A DNA stretch of 64,000 bases, from NCBI RefSeq assembly GCF_040276065.1, contig NZ_JBELOI010000013.1, positions 1-64,000 of the forward strand. The letters run 5' to 3'. The translations under genes and the position numbers were made by a program. The notes under the pieces were generated by a model. That model saw only the letters and a program-made list of their open reading frames with translations. It ran no database searches and was not told the origin of the DNA. This document shows, piece by piece, positions 27,707 through 34,915 of this stretch; the first letter of the stretch is position 1; every line of letters starts with the position of its first letter. Source of the stretch: Castellaniella sp040276065 (GTDB taxonomy: Bacteria > Pseudomonadota > Gammaproteobacteria > Burkholderiales > Burkholderiaceae_B).

Positions 27707-28732
27707 TCAACGCAGGAACTGGGTATACCAGGGCATGGCGACCTCGAGCCCCTGGAGGATGTCGTGGCTGGGCACATAGCCCAGCAGCTTGCGGGCCTTG
27801 CCGATGTCCGCCTGCGAGTGACGGACGTCACCGGCCCGGAAATCGCCATGCCGCGGCGCGCGCGCATAGCTCACACCGTTGCGCCCCAGCGTGTCGCGCA
27901 GATGTTCGAAGAGCTGGTTGAGCGTGGTGCGCGCGTCGTAGGCCACGTTGTAGACCTGGTTCACGCCCTCGGGCGGCGCGAACGAGGCCAGTAAATTGGC
28001 CTGCACGACATTGTCGATGTAGCAGAAATCACGGCTGGTCTCGCCGTCCCCATTGATCACCACCTCTTGCTGGCGGATCATGGCCGACACCCATTTCGGG
28101 ATCACCGCCGCATAGGCGCCGTCCGGATCCTGGCGACGGCCAAAGACGTTGAAGTAGCGCAGGCCGATGGTGCCGAAGCCGTAGGCCCGCGCAAATACAT
28201 CCGCATACAGCTCGTTGACGTACTTGGTGACCGCGTAGGGCGATAGCGGCTTGCCGATGCGATCCTCGACCTTGGGCAGGTCGGGGTGATCGCCATAGGT
28301 CGAGCTTGAGGCGGCGTAGACAAAGGATTTCACCCCCTCGTCGCGCGCGGCGACCAGCATGTTCAGCTGTCCGCCCACATTGACCGCGTTGCTGGTGATC
28401 GGGTCCTTGAGCGACCGCGGCACCGAGCCGAGCGCCGCCTGGTGCAGCACGTGCTCGGCCCCGCGCACCGCCTCGCGGCAGGTGTCCAGGTCGCGGATGT
28501 CACCCTCGATGAAGCGAAAGCGCGCCCAGCGCTCGGGCGTCACCAAGCGCTGGATCTCGTCGAGGTTGTGCTGGTGGCCAGTGGCGAAATTATCAAGCCC
28601 CACGACCGTCTGATCCAGGTTCAGCAGCGTTTCCAGCAGATTCGAGCCGATGAAGCCGGCGCAGCCGGTCACCAGCCACGTGCCGGGCCGGGACCGCAGC
28701 GCCGCGCACACCTCCTGGTAATGGGGATTCAT
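27707..28732 (-). CDS. wbpP: UDP-N-acetylglucosamine (GlcNAcA) 4-epimerase, WbpP/TviC type
   Basis: Extended short-chain dehydrogenase of 341 residues that interconverts the C4 epimers of UDP-GlcNAc/GalNAc or their uronic acids. The NAD site is VTGCAGFIGSNLLETLL and the catalytic set is S-YxxxK (AASSSTYGDH, SPYAVTKYVNELYAD). The ~16-residue N-terminal extension before the Rossmann motif and the GSVPRSLKDPITSNAVNVGG stretch are typical of WbpP/TviC (VipB). With the adjacent dehydrogenase it gives the two-step route UDP-GlcNAc to UDP-GalNAcA known from Vi antigen and Pseudomonas O6 synthesis. Confidence 0.9.
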   Translation of the reverse strand: MNPHYQEVCAALRSRPGTWLVTGCAGFIGSNLLETLLNLDQTVVGLDNFATGHQHNLDEIQRLVTPERWARFRFIEGDIRDLDTCREAVRGAEHVLHQAALGSVPRSLKDPITSNAVNVGGQLNMLVAARDEGVKSFVYAASSSTYGDHPDLPKVEDRIGKPLSPYAVTKYVNELYADVFARAYGFGTIGLRYFNVFGRRQDPDGAYAAVIPKWVSAMIRQQEVVINGDGETSRDFCYIDNVVQANLLASFAPPEGVNQVYNVAYDARTTLNQLFEHLRDTLGRNGVSYARAPRHGDFRAGDVRHSQADIGKARKLLGYVPSHDILQGLEVAMPWYTQFLR

Positions 28733-28742
28733 AGAGGGCTCC

Positions 28743-30017
28743 TTACAGACGCAGATCGGATTCGTTGGCCCGCAGGACGTACTTCAGGTCGTAGAGCACA
28801 TGCTCGGGTTTGCCCAGGGCGCGCAGGGCGGTGGCGCCCATCTCGCCGAACTCGCGATGGGACACCGCGAGGATGATGCCGTCGTAGGCGCCCACCGCCG
28901 GCTGAGCGACGGGCCGGATTCCGTATTCGTGCATAGCCTCCTCGGCATTCACCCAGGGATCGTGGACATCCACGTCGATGCTGTATTCGGAGAGCTCGCG
29001 CACGATGTCCACCACCCGCGTATTGCGCAGATCGGGACAGTTTTCCTTGAAGGTCAGCCCCATCACCAGCACCCGCGAGCCCTGCACCTGGATGCGCCGC
29101 TTGGTCATGGCCTTGACCAGTTGCGCGACCACGTAACCGCCCATGGAATCGTTGAGCCGGCGCCCGGCCAGAATGATTTCCGGGTGATAGCCGATGGACT
29201 GGGCCTTGTGCGTGAGGTAATACGGATCGACCCCGATGCAATGCCCGCCGACCAGCCCCGGGCGGAAAGGCAGGAAGTTCCATTTCGTGCCGGCCGCCTC
29301 GAGCACGTCCAGGGTGTCGATCCCCAGGCGGTTGAAGATCAGCGCCAGCTCGTTGATCAGCGCGATGTTCACGTCGCGCTGCGTGTTCTCGATCACCTTG
29401 GCCGCCTCAGCCACCTTGATGGACGAGGCCCTGTGGGTGCCGGCGACGATGATTTGCCGATAGAGCGTATCGACCAGGTCCGCGACCTCGGGGGTCGAGC
29501 CCGAGGTGACTTTGCGGATGGTCGACACCCGATGCGCCTTGTCGCCCGGATTGATGCGCTCGGGACTGTAGCCGGCGTAGAAATCCTGGTTGAACGTCAG
29601 GCCCGAGATGCGCTCGAGCACCGGCACGCAGACCTCCTCGGTCGCGCCCGGATAGACAGTCGATTCGTAGATCACGATGTCGCCGCGCTTGAGCACCCGG
29701 CCGATGGTCTCGCTCGCACGCTCCAGCGGCGTCAGGTCCGGCTGCTTGAACTGGTCGATGGGCGTGGGCACCGTGACGATGAAGACGTTGGCCTCGGCGA
29801 GCTCGGCGGGATCGTGGCTGAAGCGCAAATGCCGCGCCTCGGCCAGCTCATCGCCGGACACCTCGAGGGTATGATCGGTCCCCGCGCGCAATTCCTCGAT
29901 GCGGCGCGCATTGATGTCGAAGCCAAGCACCTTGCACTGCTTGCCGAACTCGACCGCCAGGGGCAGGCCCACGTAGCCCAGGCCCACGACGGCCAGCTTT
30001 ACGTCCTGAATTTCCAA
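28743..30017 (-). CDS. tviB: UDP-N-acetylhexosamine 6-dehydrogenase, TviB/WbpO type
   Basis: NAD-dependent nucleotide-sugar dehydrogenase, 424 residues, oxidising UDP-GlcNAc or UDP-GalNAc to the uronic acid. The Rossmann motif is AVVGLGYVGLPLAVEFGK; the central region has VPTPIDQFKQPDLTPL and ESTVYPGATEEVCVPVLE. The catalytic Cys is in LVGGHCIGVDPYYLTHKAQ and the C-terminal domain has VLVMGLTFKENCPDLRNTR. These motifs match TviB/WbpO (UDP-HexNAc dehydrogenases) rather than UDP-glucose dehydrogenase. It is followed after 10 nt by the partner epimerase. Confidence 0.93.
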   Translation of the reverse strand: MEIQDVKLAVVGLGYVGLPLAVEFGKQCKVLGFDINARRIEELRAGTDHTLEVSGDELAEARHLRFSHDPAELAEANVFIVTVPTPIDQFKQPDLTPLERASETIGRVLKRGDIVIYESTVYPGATEEVCVPVLERISGLTFNQDFYAGYSPERINPGDKAHRVSTIRKVTSGSTPEVADLVDTLYRQIIVAGTHRASSIKVAEAAKVIENTQRDVNIALINELALIFNRLGIDTLDVLEAAGTKWNFLPFRPGLVGGHCIGVDPYYLTHKAQSIGYHPEIILAGRRLNDSMGGYVVAQLVKAMTKRRIQVQGSRVLVMGLTFKENCPDLRNTRVVDIVRELSEYSIDVDVHDPWVNAEEAMHEYGIRPVAQPAVGAYDGIILAVSHREFGEMGATALRALGKPEHVLYDLKYVLRANESDLRL

Positions 30018-30058
30018 GATTTTCTCCGTTACCGAGATGATTTGCTTTAGGCCCCAGT

Positions 30059-31198
30059 TTACTTATGACGGCCGCCGCGGCCCAGCGACGGCAGCAGCAG
30101 CCAACGCGGGCGCCTCCAGGACACCAGGCGCGAATACAGCCAGATGTAGACCCCGGCAAAGGCCGCCATGCTGATGCACAGCATCCAGGGATCGTCCCAC
30201 CAGATCGTGGCCGGCACCAGCCCGATCAGGGCCAGGACCCATAGATAAGGCGAGGCCAGGGCGTTGCATAGCGCCGGCACCGCATGGCGGCGGTCCCGGC
30301 TGAAGGTGACGCGCACCAGCCGTCGAAAGACCAATTGGTGCAGGTGCAGGGCGTCAGGCTGATCGACGGGGACGCCGCGCTTGAAGCGCCGGCGCCAAAT
30401 CGAGAACAGGGTCTCGAACACTGGATAAAACAGCACGGCCAGCGCATAGAAGGGAGACACGCCCGGGTTGCGCACCACGAGCTGCACCGCCAGTTCAGCC
30501 AGCATGAAGCCCAGGAAATAGGCGCCGCCGTCCCCGAGGAAGACCCGCCCAAAGGGGAAATTCCACACTAGAAAGCCCAAGGTGGCCGACGCCAGGGCGG
30601 TGGCGATCAAGAAGATCGGGACGTCCTGGACCTGCAAAGCCACCAGGGCGAGGGAGACCGACATCAGGGTCGCGATCATCCCGGCCAGGCCGTTCATGCC
30701 GTCGACGATATTGAGCGCGTGAGTGCAGCCGCCCACCGCCACCATGGTGAAGACCAGGGATAGGGGCCAGAACGCGAGCGCCGCATCCGCCCAGGACCAC
30801 CCCACACGCGACACCCCGCCCAACAGCCACCAGGCAATGGCGGCCGACAGGAAGGCGGCGACGAGACGTTTTCCGGAGCCGACGTCCTTGGTGATATCCT
30901 CCAGCAGACCTGCGACGAAGACCGGCATGGCGGCGATGAACAGCACCGGCCACAGCCAGGTCAGCGTCATGTTGCTGGGCCCCAGGACCAGAAGACCGGC
31001 CAGGCTGCCGGCCACCACCGCCAGCCCGCCCACGCGGGGTGCGGGGCGCGTATGCACCGCCTGCGGCTTGTGCATGTCGGTGTCGCCGGTCAGCCGCACG
31101 TGCCAGCGTTCCGAGGCCACGATCAGCCCGCCGACCACGAAGGCCACGATACCGATGACCGGCCACGTCAGTGTTTCCGACAAGTTGGGAACATTCAC
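30059..31198 (-). CDS. WecA/MraY-family undecaprenyl-phosphate sugar-1-phosphate transferase
   Basis: A 379-residue polytopic membrane protein that starts repeat-unit synthesis on undecaprenyl phosphate. Family signatures: cytoplasmic loop DTDMHKPQAVHTRPAPRVGG, GLLEDITKDVGSGKR (the DD-type Mg region), NIVDGMNGLAGMIA, FPFGRVFLGDGGAYFLGF, and the C-terminal DALHLHQLVFRR His motif used for the sugar nucleotide. WecA-type enzymes usually transfer GlcNAc-1-P, but GalNAc or FucNAc donors occur. It is first in the leftward cluster; a putative promoter lies ~120 nt upstream and the sRNA gene beyond that. Confidence 0.92.
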   Translation of the reverse strand: MNVPNLSETLTWPVIGIVAFVVGGLIVASERWHVRLTGDTDMHKPQAVHTRPAPRVGGLAVVAGSLAGLLVLGPSNMTLTWLWPVLFIAAMPVFVAGLLEDITKDVGSGKRLVAAFLSAAIAWWLLGGVSRVGWSWADAALAFWPLSLVFTMVAVGGCTHALNIVDGMNGLAGMIATLMSVSLALVALQVQDVPIFLIATALASATLGFLVWNFPFGRVFLGDGGAYFLGFMLAELAVQLVVRNPGVSPFYALAVLFYPVFETLFSIWRRRFKRGVPVDQPDALHLHQLVFRRLVRVTFSRDRRHAVPALCNALASPYLWVLALIGLVPATIWWDDPWMLCISMAAFAGVYIWLYSRLVSWRRPRWLLLPSLGRGGRHK

Positions 31199-31315
31199 GG
31201 CAAAACCAGCAAAAAAGGCTACAGGGGGAATTATCGGGCGCGAAGGCCGGCCTCGTCCCCGGTCAAGCGATAAAAATGTAACAAAACGAGCGGCGACACC
31301 CTTGCTCGAGCCGCT

Positions 31316-31343
31316 ATCTTACGCTGCACCGCGAATAACTCAA
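31316..31343 (-). promoter_or_regulatory. Putative sigma-70 promoter of the polysaccharide cluster
   Basis: On the minus strand TTGAGT (31338-31343) and TAAGAT (31316-31321) are 16 nt apart, giving a start near 31309 and a ~110-nt leader before the WecA-like gene. It lies downstream of the sRNA terminator, so the cluster would need its own promoter here. Predicted from sequence only. Confidence 0.4.
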
Positions 31344-31441
31344 CTCGCGCCGCGCCAAGGCGACGACAAGCCCACCCAGCCGTATTCGCGGCTCGAGACC
31401 CCCGCCGTGGCCCGAATGAGGCCGGGCCACGCCCCATGGCG

Positions 31442-31474
31442 AAAAAAAAGCCCAAGATCCGAAGATCCTGGGCT
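31442..31474 (-). terminator. Intrinsic terminator of the small RNA
   Basis: Minus-strand stem AGCCCAGGATC (31474-31464) and GATCTTGGGCT (31459-31449), 11 bp with one G-U pair, closed by a UUCG tetraloop on a C-G pair and followed by eight T (31449-31442). It is the clearest rho-independent terminator in the window. Confidence 0.9.
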
Positions 31475-31594
31475 AAATCCACCAAAGGAGGAGGGTGGAG
31501 GAGACAACCTGGGCAAGTCGTGGCTACGAGGGCCTGGGCCCGAGCCTGGCGTGATCTAGGGTTTTCCCGCTGCAATCACGTTTCGACATCCGAT
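31442..31594 (-). ncRNA. Candidate ~150-nt small RNA with anti-Shine-Dalgarno loop
   Basis: An apparent independent RNA gene in the 584-nt space between coq7 and the WecA-like gene. A near-consensus promoter (31601-31629) predicts a start near 31594, and a strong intrinsic terminator ends it at 31442. Predicted 5' to 3' structure: a hairpin with stem CGTGAT/ATCACG (31575-31580 with 31550-31555), a G/C-rich middle, an unpaired UCUCCU, a hairpin with stem UCCACC/GGUGGA (31494-31499 with 31478-31483) presenting loop CUCCUCCUUU, then the terminator stem with a C(UUCG)G tetraloop and eight U. A loop complementary to AGGAGG ribosome-binding sites is typical of sRNAs that block translation start. 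No credible peptide was seen in it. I do not recognise it as 6S, 4.5S, tmRNA or RNase P RNA. Confidence 0.75.
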
Positions 31595-31600
31595 AAGCAA

Positions 31601-31629
31601 ATTATATAGATGTGAATGGTGCAACGCAA
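31601..31629 (-). promoter_or_regulatory. Near-consensus sigma-70 promoter of the small RNA
   Basis: On the minus strand, -35 TTGCGT (31624-31629), a 17-nt spacer and a perfect -10 TATAAT (31601-31606). Upstream (31630-31690) are A/T tracts (ACTAAAAAACACAAATC, TTAAAAAAATACC) that could act as an UP element. No stronger sigma-70 match was noticed elsewhere in the window. Confidence 0.8.
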
Positions 31630-31782
31630 GAAAGATTTGTGTTTTTTAGTGAGCAGTGGCTGAGCGTGGTATTTTTTTAACAAAACCATCGCTGAAATCC
31701 GTAATTTGTCATTCAGGACAAACCCTAGGCTCACAATTCTTTACATCATCAACCCGCAGACGCGCCGACACCGGCCGCCGCC
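31630..31782. other. AT-rich spacer between coq7 and the sRNA promoter
   Basis: About 150 nt with unusually high A+T for this genome. It holds the probable UP element, a TTTGTC/GACAAA inverted repeat (near 31706-31723), and no gene I can support. It also separates the coq7 stop from the sRNA, and no strong coq7 terminator is visible in it. Confidence 0.5.
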
Positions 31783-32454
31783 CTAGAAACGATAGGCGGT
31801 GGTCGTCATGATGCGCGACATCCCGCGCATGGCCATCCGCACAGGCGCCGGCAAAGGATGCGCCCCGTGGTCCTCGGCGGTGGCGCGATGGCCGATCTCG
31901 TCATCGCGCATCTGTGCCACGATGCGGCGTGAACGCTCGTCCTGCGGGGGCAGCGCCTCGAGATGGCCCTCGAGGTGTTCCTCGACCTGGCGCTCGGTTT
32001 CGGCCATGAACCCCAGGTTGTAGGGAATGCCGGCGCGACTGGCGGCGACACCGAGGGAAAAGGCGCCCAGGTACCACAAGGGGTTGAACAGGCTCGGACG
32101 GCTGCGCAACTCGTCGAGACGCTGGCGGCACCACACCAGGTGATCGACCTCCTCGGAAGCCGCCTGATACAGAACCTTGCGAATTGATGCATTGCGGCAA
32201 AACAGCGCCTGACCCCGGTACAGAGCCTGTGCGCAAATCTCGCCAACGTGGTTCACGCGCATCAAGCCCGCCGCGTGACGCGCCTGCTCACCCTCGAGGT
32301 CGACGGCATCCGCCGGTCGCGGCCCGGCAGGGTTGGGCCGCCCCGCCGTCACCGAGCCATCGAGCACCTGCAACGCCCGGCCCACCTCTGCCAGCACGGC
32401 GTCCAACGGGCCTTGGCGCCGCTTCCATCCTGTATCCCCTACAACCTGCGTCAC
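31783..32454 (-). CDS. coq7: 2-polyprenyl-3-methyl-6-methoxy-1,4-benzoquinone monooxygenase (Coq7)
   Basis: Di-iron hydroxylase for the last ring hydroxylation of ubiquinone synthesis, membrane-associated; ~223 residues. The carboxylate-bridged di-iron set appears as E in GLMRVNHVGEICAQALYRGQ, E-x2-H in AASEEVDHLVW, E in VEEHLEGHLE, and E-x2-H in RDDEIGHRATAEDHGA. The frame continues far upstream, but family similarity starts only around VVGDTGWKRRQGPLDAVLAE. I chose the GTG at 32454, preceded by GAGGAG and 14 nt after the upstream gene. It is last in the oxidase operon, an apt partner because it consumes O2 to make the quinone feeding respiration. Confidence 0.92.
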   Translation of the reverse strand: MTQVVGDTGWKRRQGPLDAVLAEVGRALQVLDGSVTAGRPNPAGPRPADAVDLEGEQARHAAGLMRVNHVGEICAQALYRGQALFCRNASIRKVLYQAASEEVDHLVWCRQRLDELRSRPSLFNPLWYLGAFSLGVAASRAGIPYNLGFMAETERQVEEHLEGHLEALPPQDERSRRIVAQMRDDEIGHRATAEDHGAHPLPAPVRMAMRGMSRIMTTTAYRF

Positions 32455-32468
32455 GATGACGGGACTCC

Positions 32469-33071
32469 TCAACGATTCAAATAACGCCAGATCGGGCCGA
32501 TCCGGGCCAAAAGCCACGCCGTGGGCAATATGATCGACAAGGCGATCAGGCCCATGCCGGTCCAGGCCTGGTCGTCCTGCAGGTACGCATTGCATAGGCG
32601 CACCGGCTGGTCCTGGTAGATCAAGCCGACGATCGCGCTCATCCAGCAGAAATTCCCCAGGAAAAAGAGCTTGACCACCGTATTGGAGCGCCGCAGCGAC
32701 GCCCTCAGGATCCACCCCGCCAGCGGCAGGCCCAGGACCTTGAAAGCGGCCACCCGCCAATCGACCAGCGCATCGTCCAAGGCCTTGGGCACCATCCAGC
32801 ACGCACCCACCAGGCTGACGAGCAACAGCCCCGGCATGCCGTATTCATTATAGGACCAGGCCGGGCGTGGTCCGTCGGAGACCCCGCGCGGCGCACGGTC
32901 GCGCCACGCGCGCCAGGCCTGCTCGGCACACACCCCGGTCAGCACCAGCAAGGGAATCTGCACCAGCATGTGCGTACTCATCAACGCAGTCAGCGGCGCG
33001 CGCCAGATCAGTGCGAGGGCGCACAGCCCCAGCGCGGCGACCGCATTGGCCAGGATGCCGCGCGCGCTCAT
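32469..33071 (-). CDS. Multi-spanning membrane protein of the oxidase operon
   Basis: A 200-residue protein with about five to six predicted transmembrane helices (GILANAVAALGLCALALIW, MLVQIPLLVLTGVCAEQAW, GLLLVSLVGACW, TVVKLFFLGNFCWMSAIVGL, GLIALSIILPTAWLLA). I recognise no family with certainty. The start overlaps the SCO gene stop by 4 nt and coq7 follows, so it is part of the oxidase operon and may serve in oxidase assembly or heme/copper delivery. That role is inferred from context only. Confidence 0.75.
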   Translation of the reverse strand: MSARGILANAVAALGLCALALIWRAPLTALMSTHMLVQIPLLVLTGVCAEQAWRAWRDRAPRGVSDGPRPAWSYNEYGMPGLLLVSLVGACWMVPKALDDALVDWRVAAFKVLGLPLAGWILRASLRRSNTVVKLFFLGNFCWMSAIVGLIYQDQPVRLCNAYLQDDQAWTGMGLIALSIILPTAWLLARIGPIWRYLNR

Positions 33072-33691
33072 CGCGCCGCCCCGGCGGCCAGAGCCTCGGC
33101 GGCTTGCAGCGCCTCGCCCGGATCATCCAGATCGACGATGCGCGCCAGGCGCCCGCCGGGCGTGACGACGTGAAATGCGGCATTGTGCTCGAACTGACCC
33201 AGGGGCGCGGGCACCACGACGATCCCGAACAGGCTCAGCAGCCGGTCGCGCGCGGCCGGATCGGCAAAGGACAGGAACTGCCAAATTTCCGGGCGCGCGT
33301 GCATGCGGCGCGCGTAATCGGCAAGCTCGGGCGCGCGGTCGCGCGAATCGAAGCTGAGACTGATCAAGCGCACGCGCCCGGCCAGCCCCTGCTCGTCGAT
33401 GGCCCGCTGCAGGCGTTCGGTCTGCGCACCCTGGGCCAGGCACAGGGACACGCAGCGGGAATAGAAGAAATTGATGATCGCCACCCGGCCGTCGGCCGAC
33501 AGCACATCCAGCAGGGACAGCGTCCGCCCGTCGGCTGCGAGCACCCGCGCATCGGGCAGGGGCCGCGGTTCGAGCGCCACGGCCTCGCGGCGGGCATCCT
33601 CGGCGGTCAGGGCGGTAAAGCCCGCCGTGACCCAGTACAGCGCCCCTACCCCGGTGGCCAGGGCCAGCAGCAAGGCCAGAGCCCAACGCAT
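33068..33691 (-). CDS. SCO1/SenC family copper chaperone
   Basis: Membrane-anchored thioredoxin-fold protein, 207 residues, that delivers copper to or reduces thiols of cytochrome oxidase. It has an N-terminal helix (MRWALALLLALATGVGALYW). The copper site is visible: CxxxC in FFYSRCVSLCLAQG and the distal His in GQFEHNAAFHVV. Its neighbours are oxidase subunits upstream and a coupled membrane protein downstream, consistent with assembly of the CuB centre of subunit I. Confidence 0.92.
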   Translation of the reverse strand: MRWALALLLALATGVGALYWVTAGFTALTAEDARREAVALEPRPLPDARVLAADGRTLSLLDVLSADGRVAIINFFYSRCVSLCLAQGAQTERLQRAIDEQGLAGRVRLISLSFDSRDRAPELADYARRMHARPEIWQFLSFADPAARDRLLSLFGIVVVPAPLGQFEHNAAFHVVTPGGRLARIVDLDDPGEALQAAEALAAGAAR

Positions 33692-33703
33692 GCGCTACGC
33701 CGG

Positions 33704-34291
33704 CTATTTCTTGAGCATCGGCAGGAGCTCCTCGTCGCCGTTCCAATGATCCGGATGATCCTTGGTGGCCTCACGCTCCTGCTGGACCAGCTTGGCGTCG
33801 ATCTCGCCGGCGGTATTGCCGAAACTCGTGCGTATGTGGCTGACCACCGCGGCCAGCTCGGCATCCGAGAATTTTTCCTTGAAGTGCGGCATCTCGCCGT
33901 CGTATTTGGCGCCCTGGACCGTCAGCGGCCCCTTGATGCCATGCAGCACGATGCGCACCGCCACCGCGGGATCACCGATGACCCACTCGGACCCGGCCAG
34001 CGGCGGAAAAACGCCCGGCACACCCGCGCCGGAGGCCTGATGGCAAGCAACGCAATTGGCGGTGTAGAGCTGGCCGCCATCCGCCGAGACCGGTACGGCG
34101 AAGTCGGCGGCCACCCGGTTATCGCCCAGGCTCGGCGGCATGGGATTGTAGGTCGACCAGATATAGTACGCCGCCCAGACGAACAGGACGCCGATGATGG
34201 TGAGCACCACCTTGGGCACCGGGCGGCTGCCCTCGTAGGGCTCGGGCTGCTCGCGTCGCTGCTGGCTGTTCGTCGTCTTTCGTTCCGTCAT
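33704..34291 (-). CDS. Membrane-anchored monoheme cytochrome c
   Basis: A 195-residue protein with one N-terminal transmembrane helix (VVLTIIGVLFVWAAYYIW, after a hydrophilic stretch of ~28 residues) and one c-type heme motif CVACH (NCVACHQASGAGVPG), with a likely axial Met in GEMPHFKEKF. It follows the CcoO-like gene and probably acts as the third subunit or electron donor of the oxidase. It is smaller than normal CcoP, which is diheme and ~300 residues. Confidence 0.9.
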   Translation of the reverse strand: MTERKTTNSQQRREQPEPYEGSRPVPKVVLTIIGVLFVWAAYYIWSTYNPMPPSLGDNRVAADFAVPVSADGGQLYTANCVACHQASGAGVPGVFPPLAGSEWVIGDPAVAVRIVLHGIKGPLTVQGAKYDGEMPHFKEKFSDAELAAVVSHIRTSFGNTAGEIDAKLVQQEREATKDHPDHWNGDEELLPMLKK

Positions 34292-34322
34292 TCATGTTCT
34301 CCTTCGTACCCGCGGCCCGCGT

Positions 34323-34913
34323 TCAGCGCAGGACGGCGTTGGGCTTGATCGGATACGTATGATCCAGCCCGATGAGGTACTCGACCAAGTCGAGCGCCTC
34401 CTGCGAGGCCACGATGACCTGGCCGGACGGCGCATAGCTGGGCGGGACATTGACCACCTTGTCGCCTGGATCGGCCTTGTCCTTGAGTTTGAACAGGAAC
34501 GGGAACGCGGGCATGGTGCTGCCCGGCACGTAGGCGCGCGGTTCGTAGAGGTGGCCGAGATTCCAGTCCACGCTGGGCTGGCGCGCGCCGATATTGAATA
34601 GGTCCGGGCCTGTGCGCATCGTCCCCAGCAGATGCGGGTGGTCGTAGTAGTAGTCTCCAGCCACCGGCGCGCGGCCCCAGCCGCGCTGGAAGTCGGGCGC
34701 CTGGGACTGGCTGCGGGGCTGCTGCGAATGGCAATAGACGCAGCCGTTCGCGATATAGACCTGGCGCCCCCGCAACTGAGCCTCGGTGTAGGGTTTGAGC
34801 CCCTCGGGCGGCTGCACGTCGGACAACTGCATATAGGGCACCACGACGAGGGTGGCGGTCGCCAGCGCGAGGGTCACCATCGCGCCGCTGAGGAGTTTGT
34901 ATTCACTTTCCAT
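34323..34913 (-). CDS. ccoO: cbb3-type oxidase monoheme subunit II (CcoO-like)
   Basis: A 196-residue membrane-anchored cytochrome c, the FixO/CcoO subunit that passes electrons to subunit I. N-terminal transmembrane helix (MVTLALATATLVVVPYMQL), heme motif CVYCHSQQPRS with the family-typical surroundings (YIANGCVYCHSQ; GTMRTGPDLFNIG), and axial Met in STMPAFPFLF. It starts 2 nt after subunit I in the same direction. Confidence 0.94.
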   Translation of the reverse strand: MESEYKLLSGAMVTLALATATLVVVPYMQLSDVQPPEGLKPYTEAQLRGRQVYIANGCVYCHSQQPRSQSQAPDFQRGWGRAPVAGDYYYDHPHLLGTMRTGPDLFNIGARQPSVDWNLGHLYEPRAYVPGSTMPAFPFLFKLKDKADPGDKVVNVPPSYAPSGQVIVASQEALDLVEYLIGLDHTYPIKPNAVLR

Positions 34914-34915
34914 GA

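Noticed and set aside
31484..31493. AAAGGAGGAG on the plus strand, resembling a ribosome-binding site
   Set aside because: No start codon and frame follow at a usable distance, and promoter and terminator show that the minus strand is transcribed; it is the complement of the sRNA loop.
32455..32802. 116-codon N-terminal extension of Coq7
   Set aside because: It overlaps the upstream membrane-protein gene and lacks Coq7 similarity; a GTG with GAGGAG upstream lies at the expected start.
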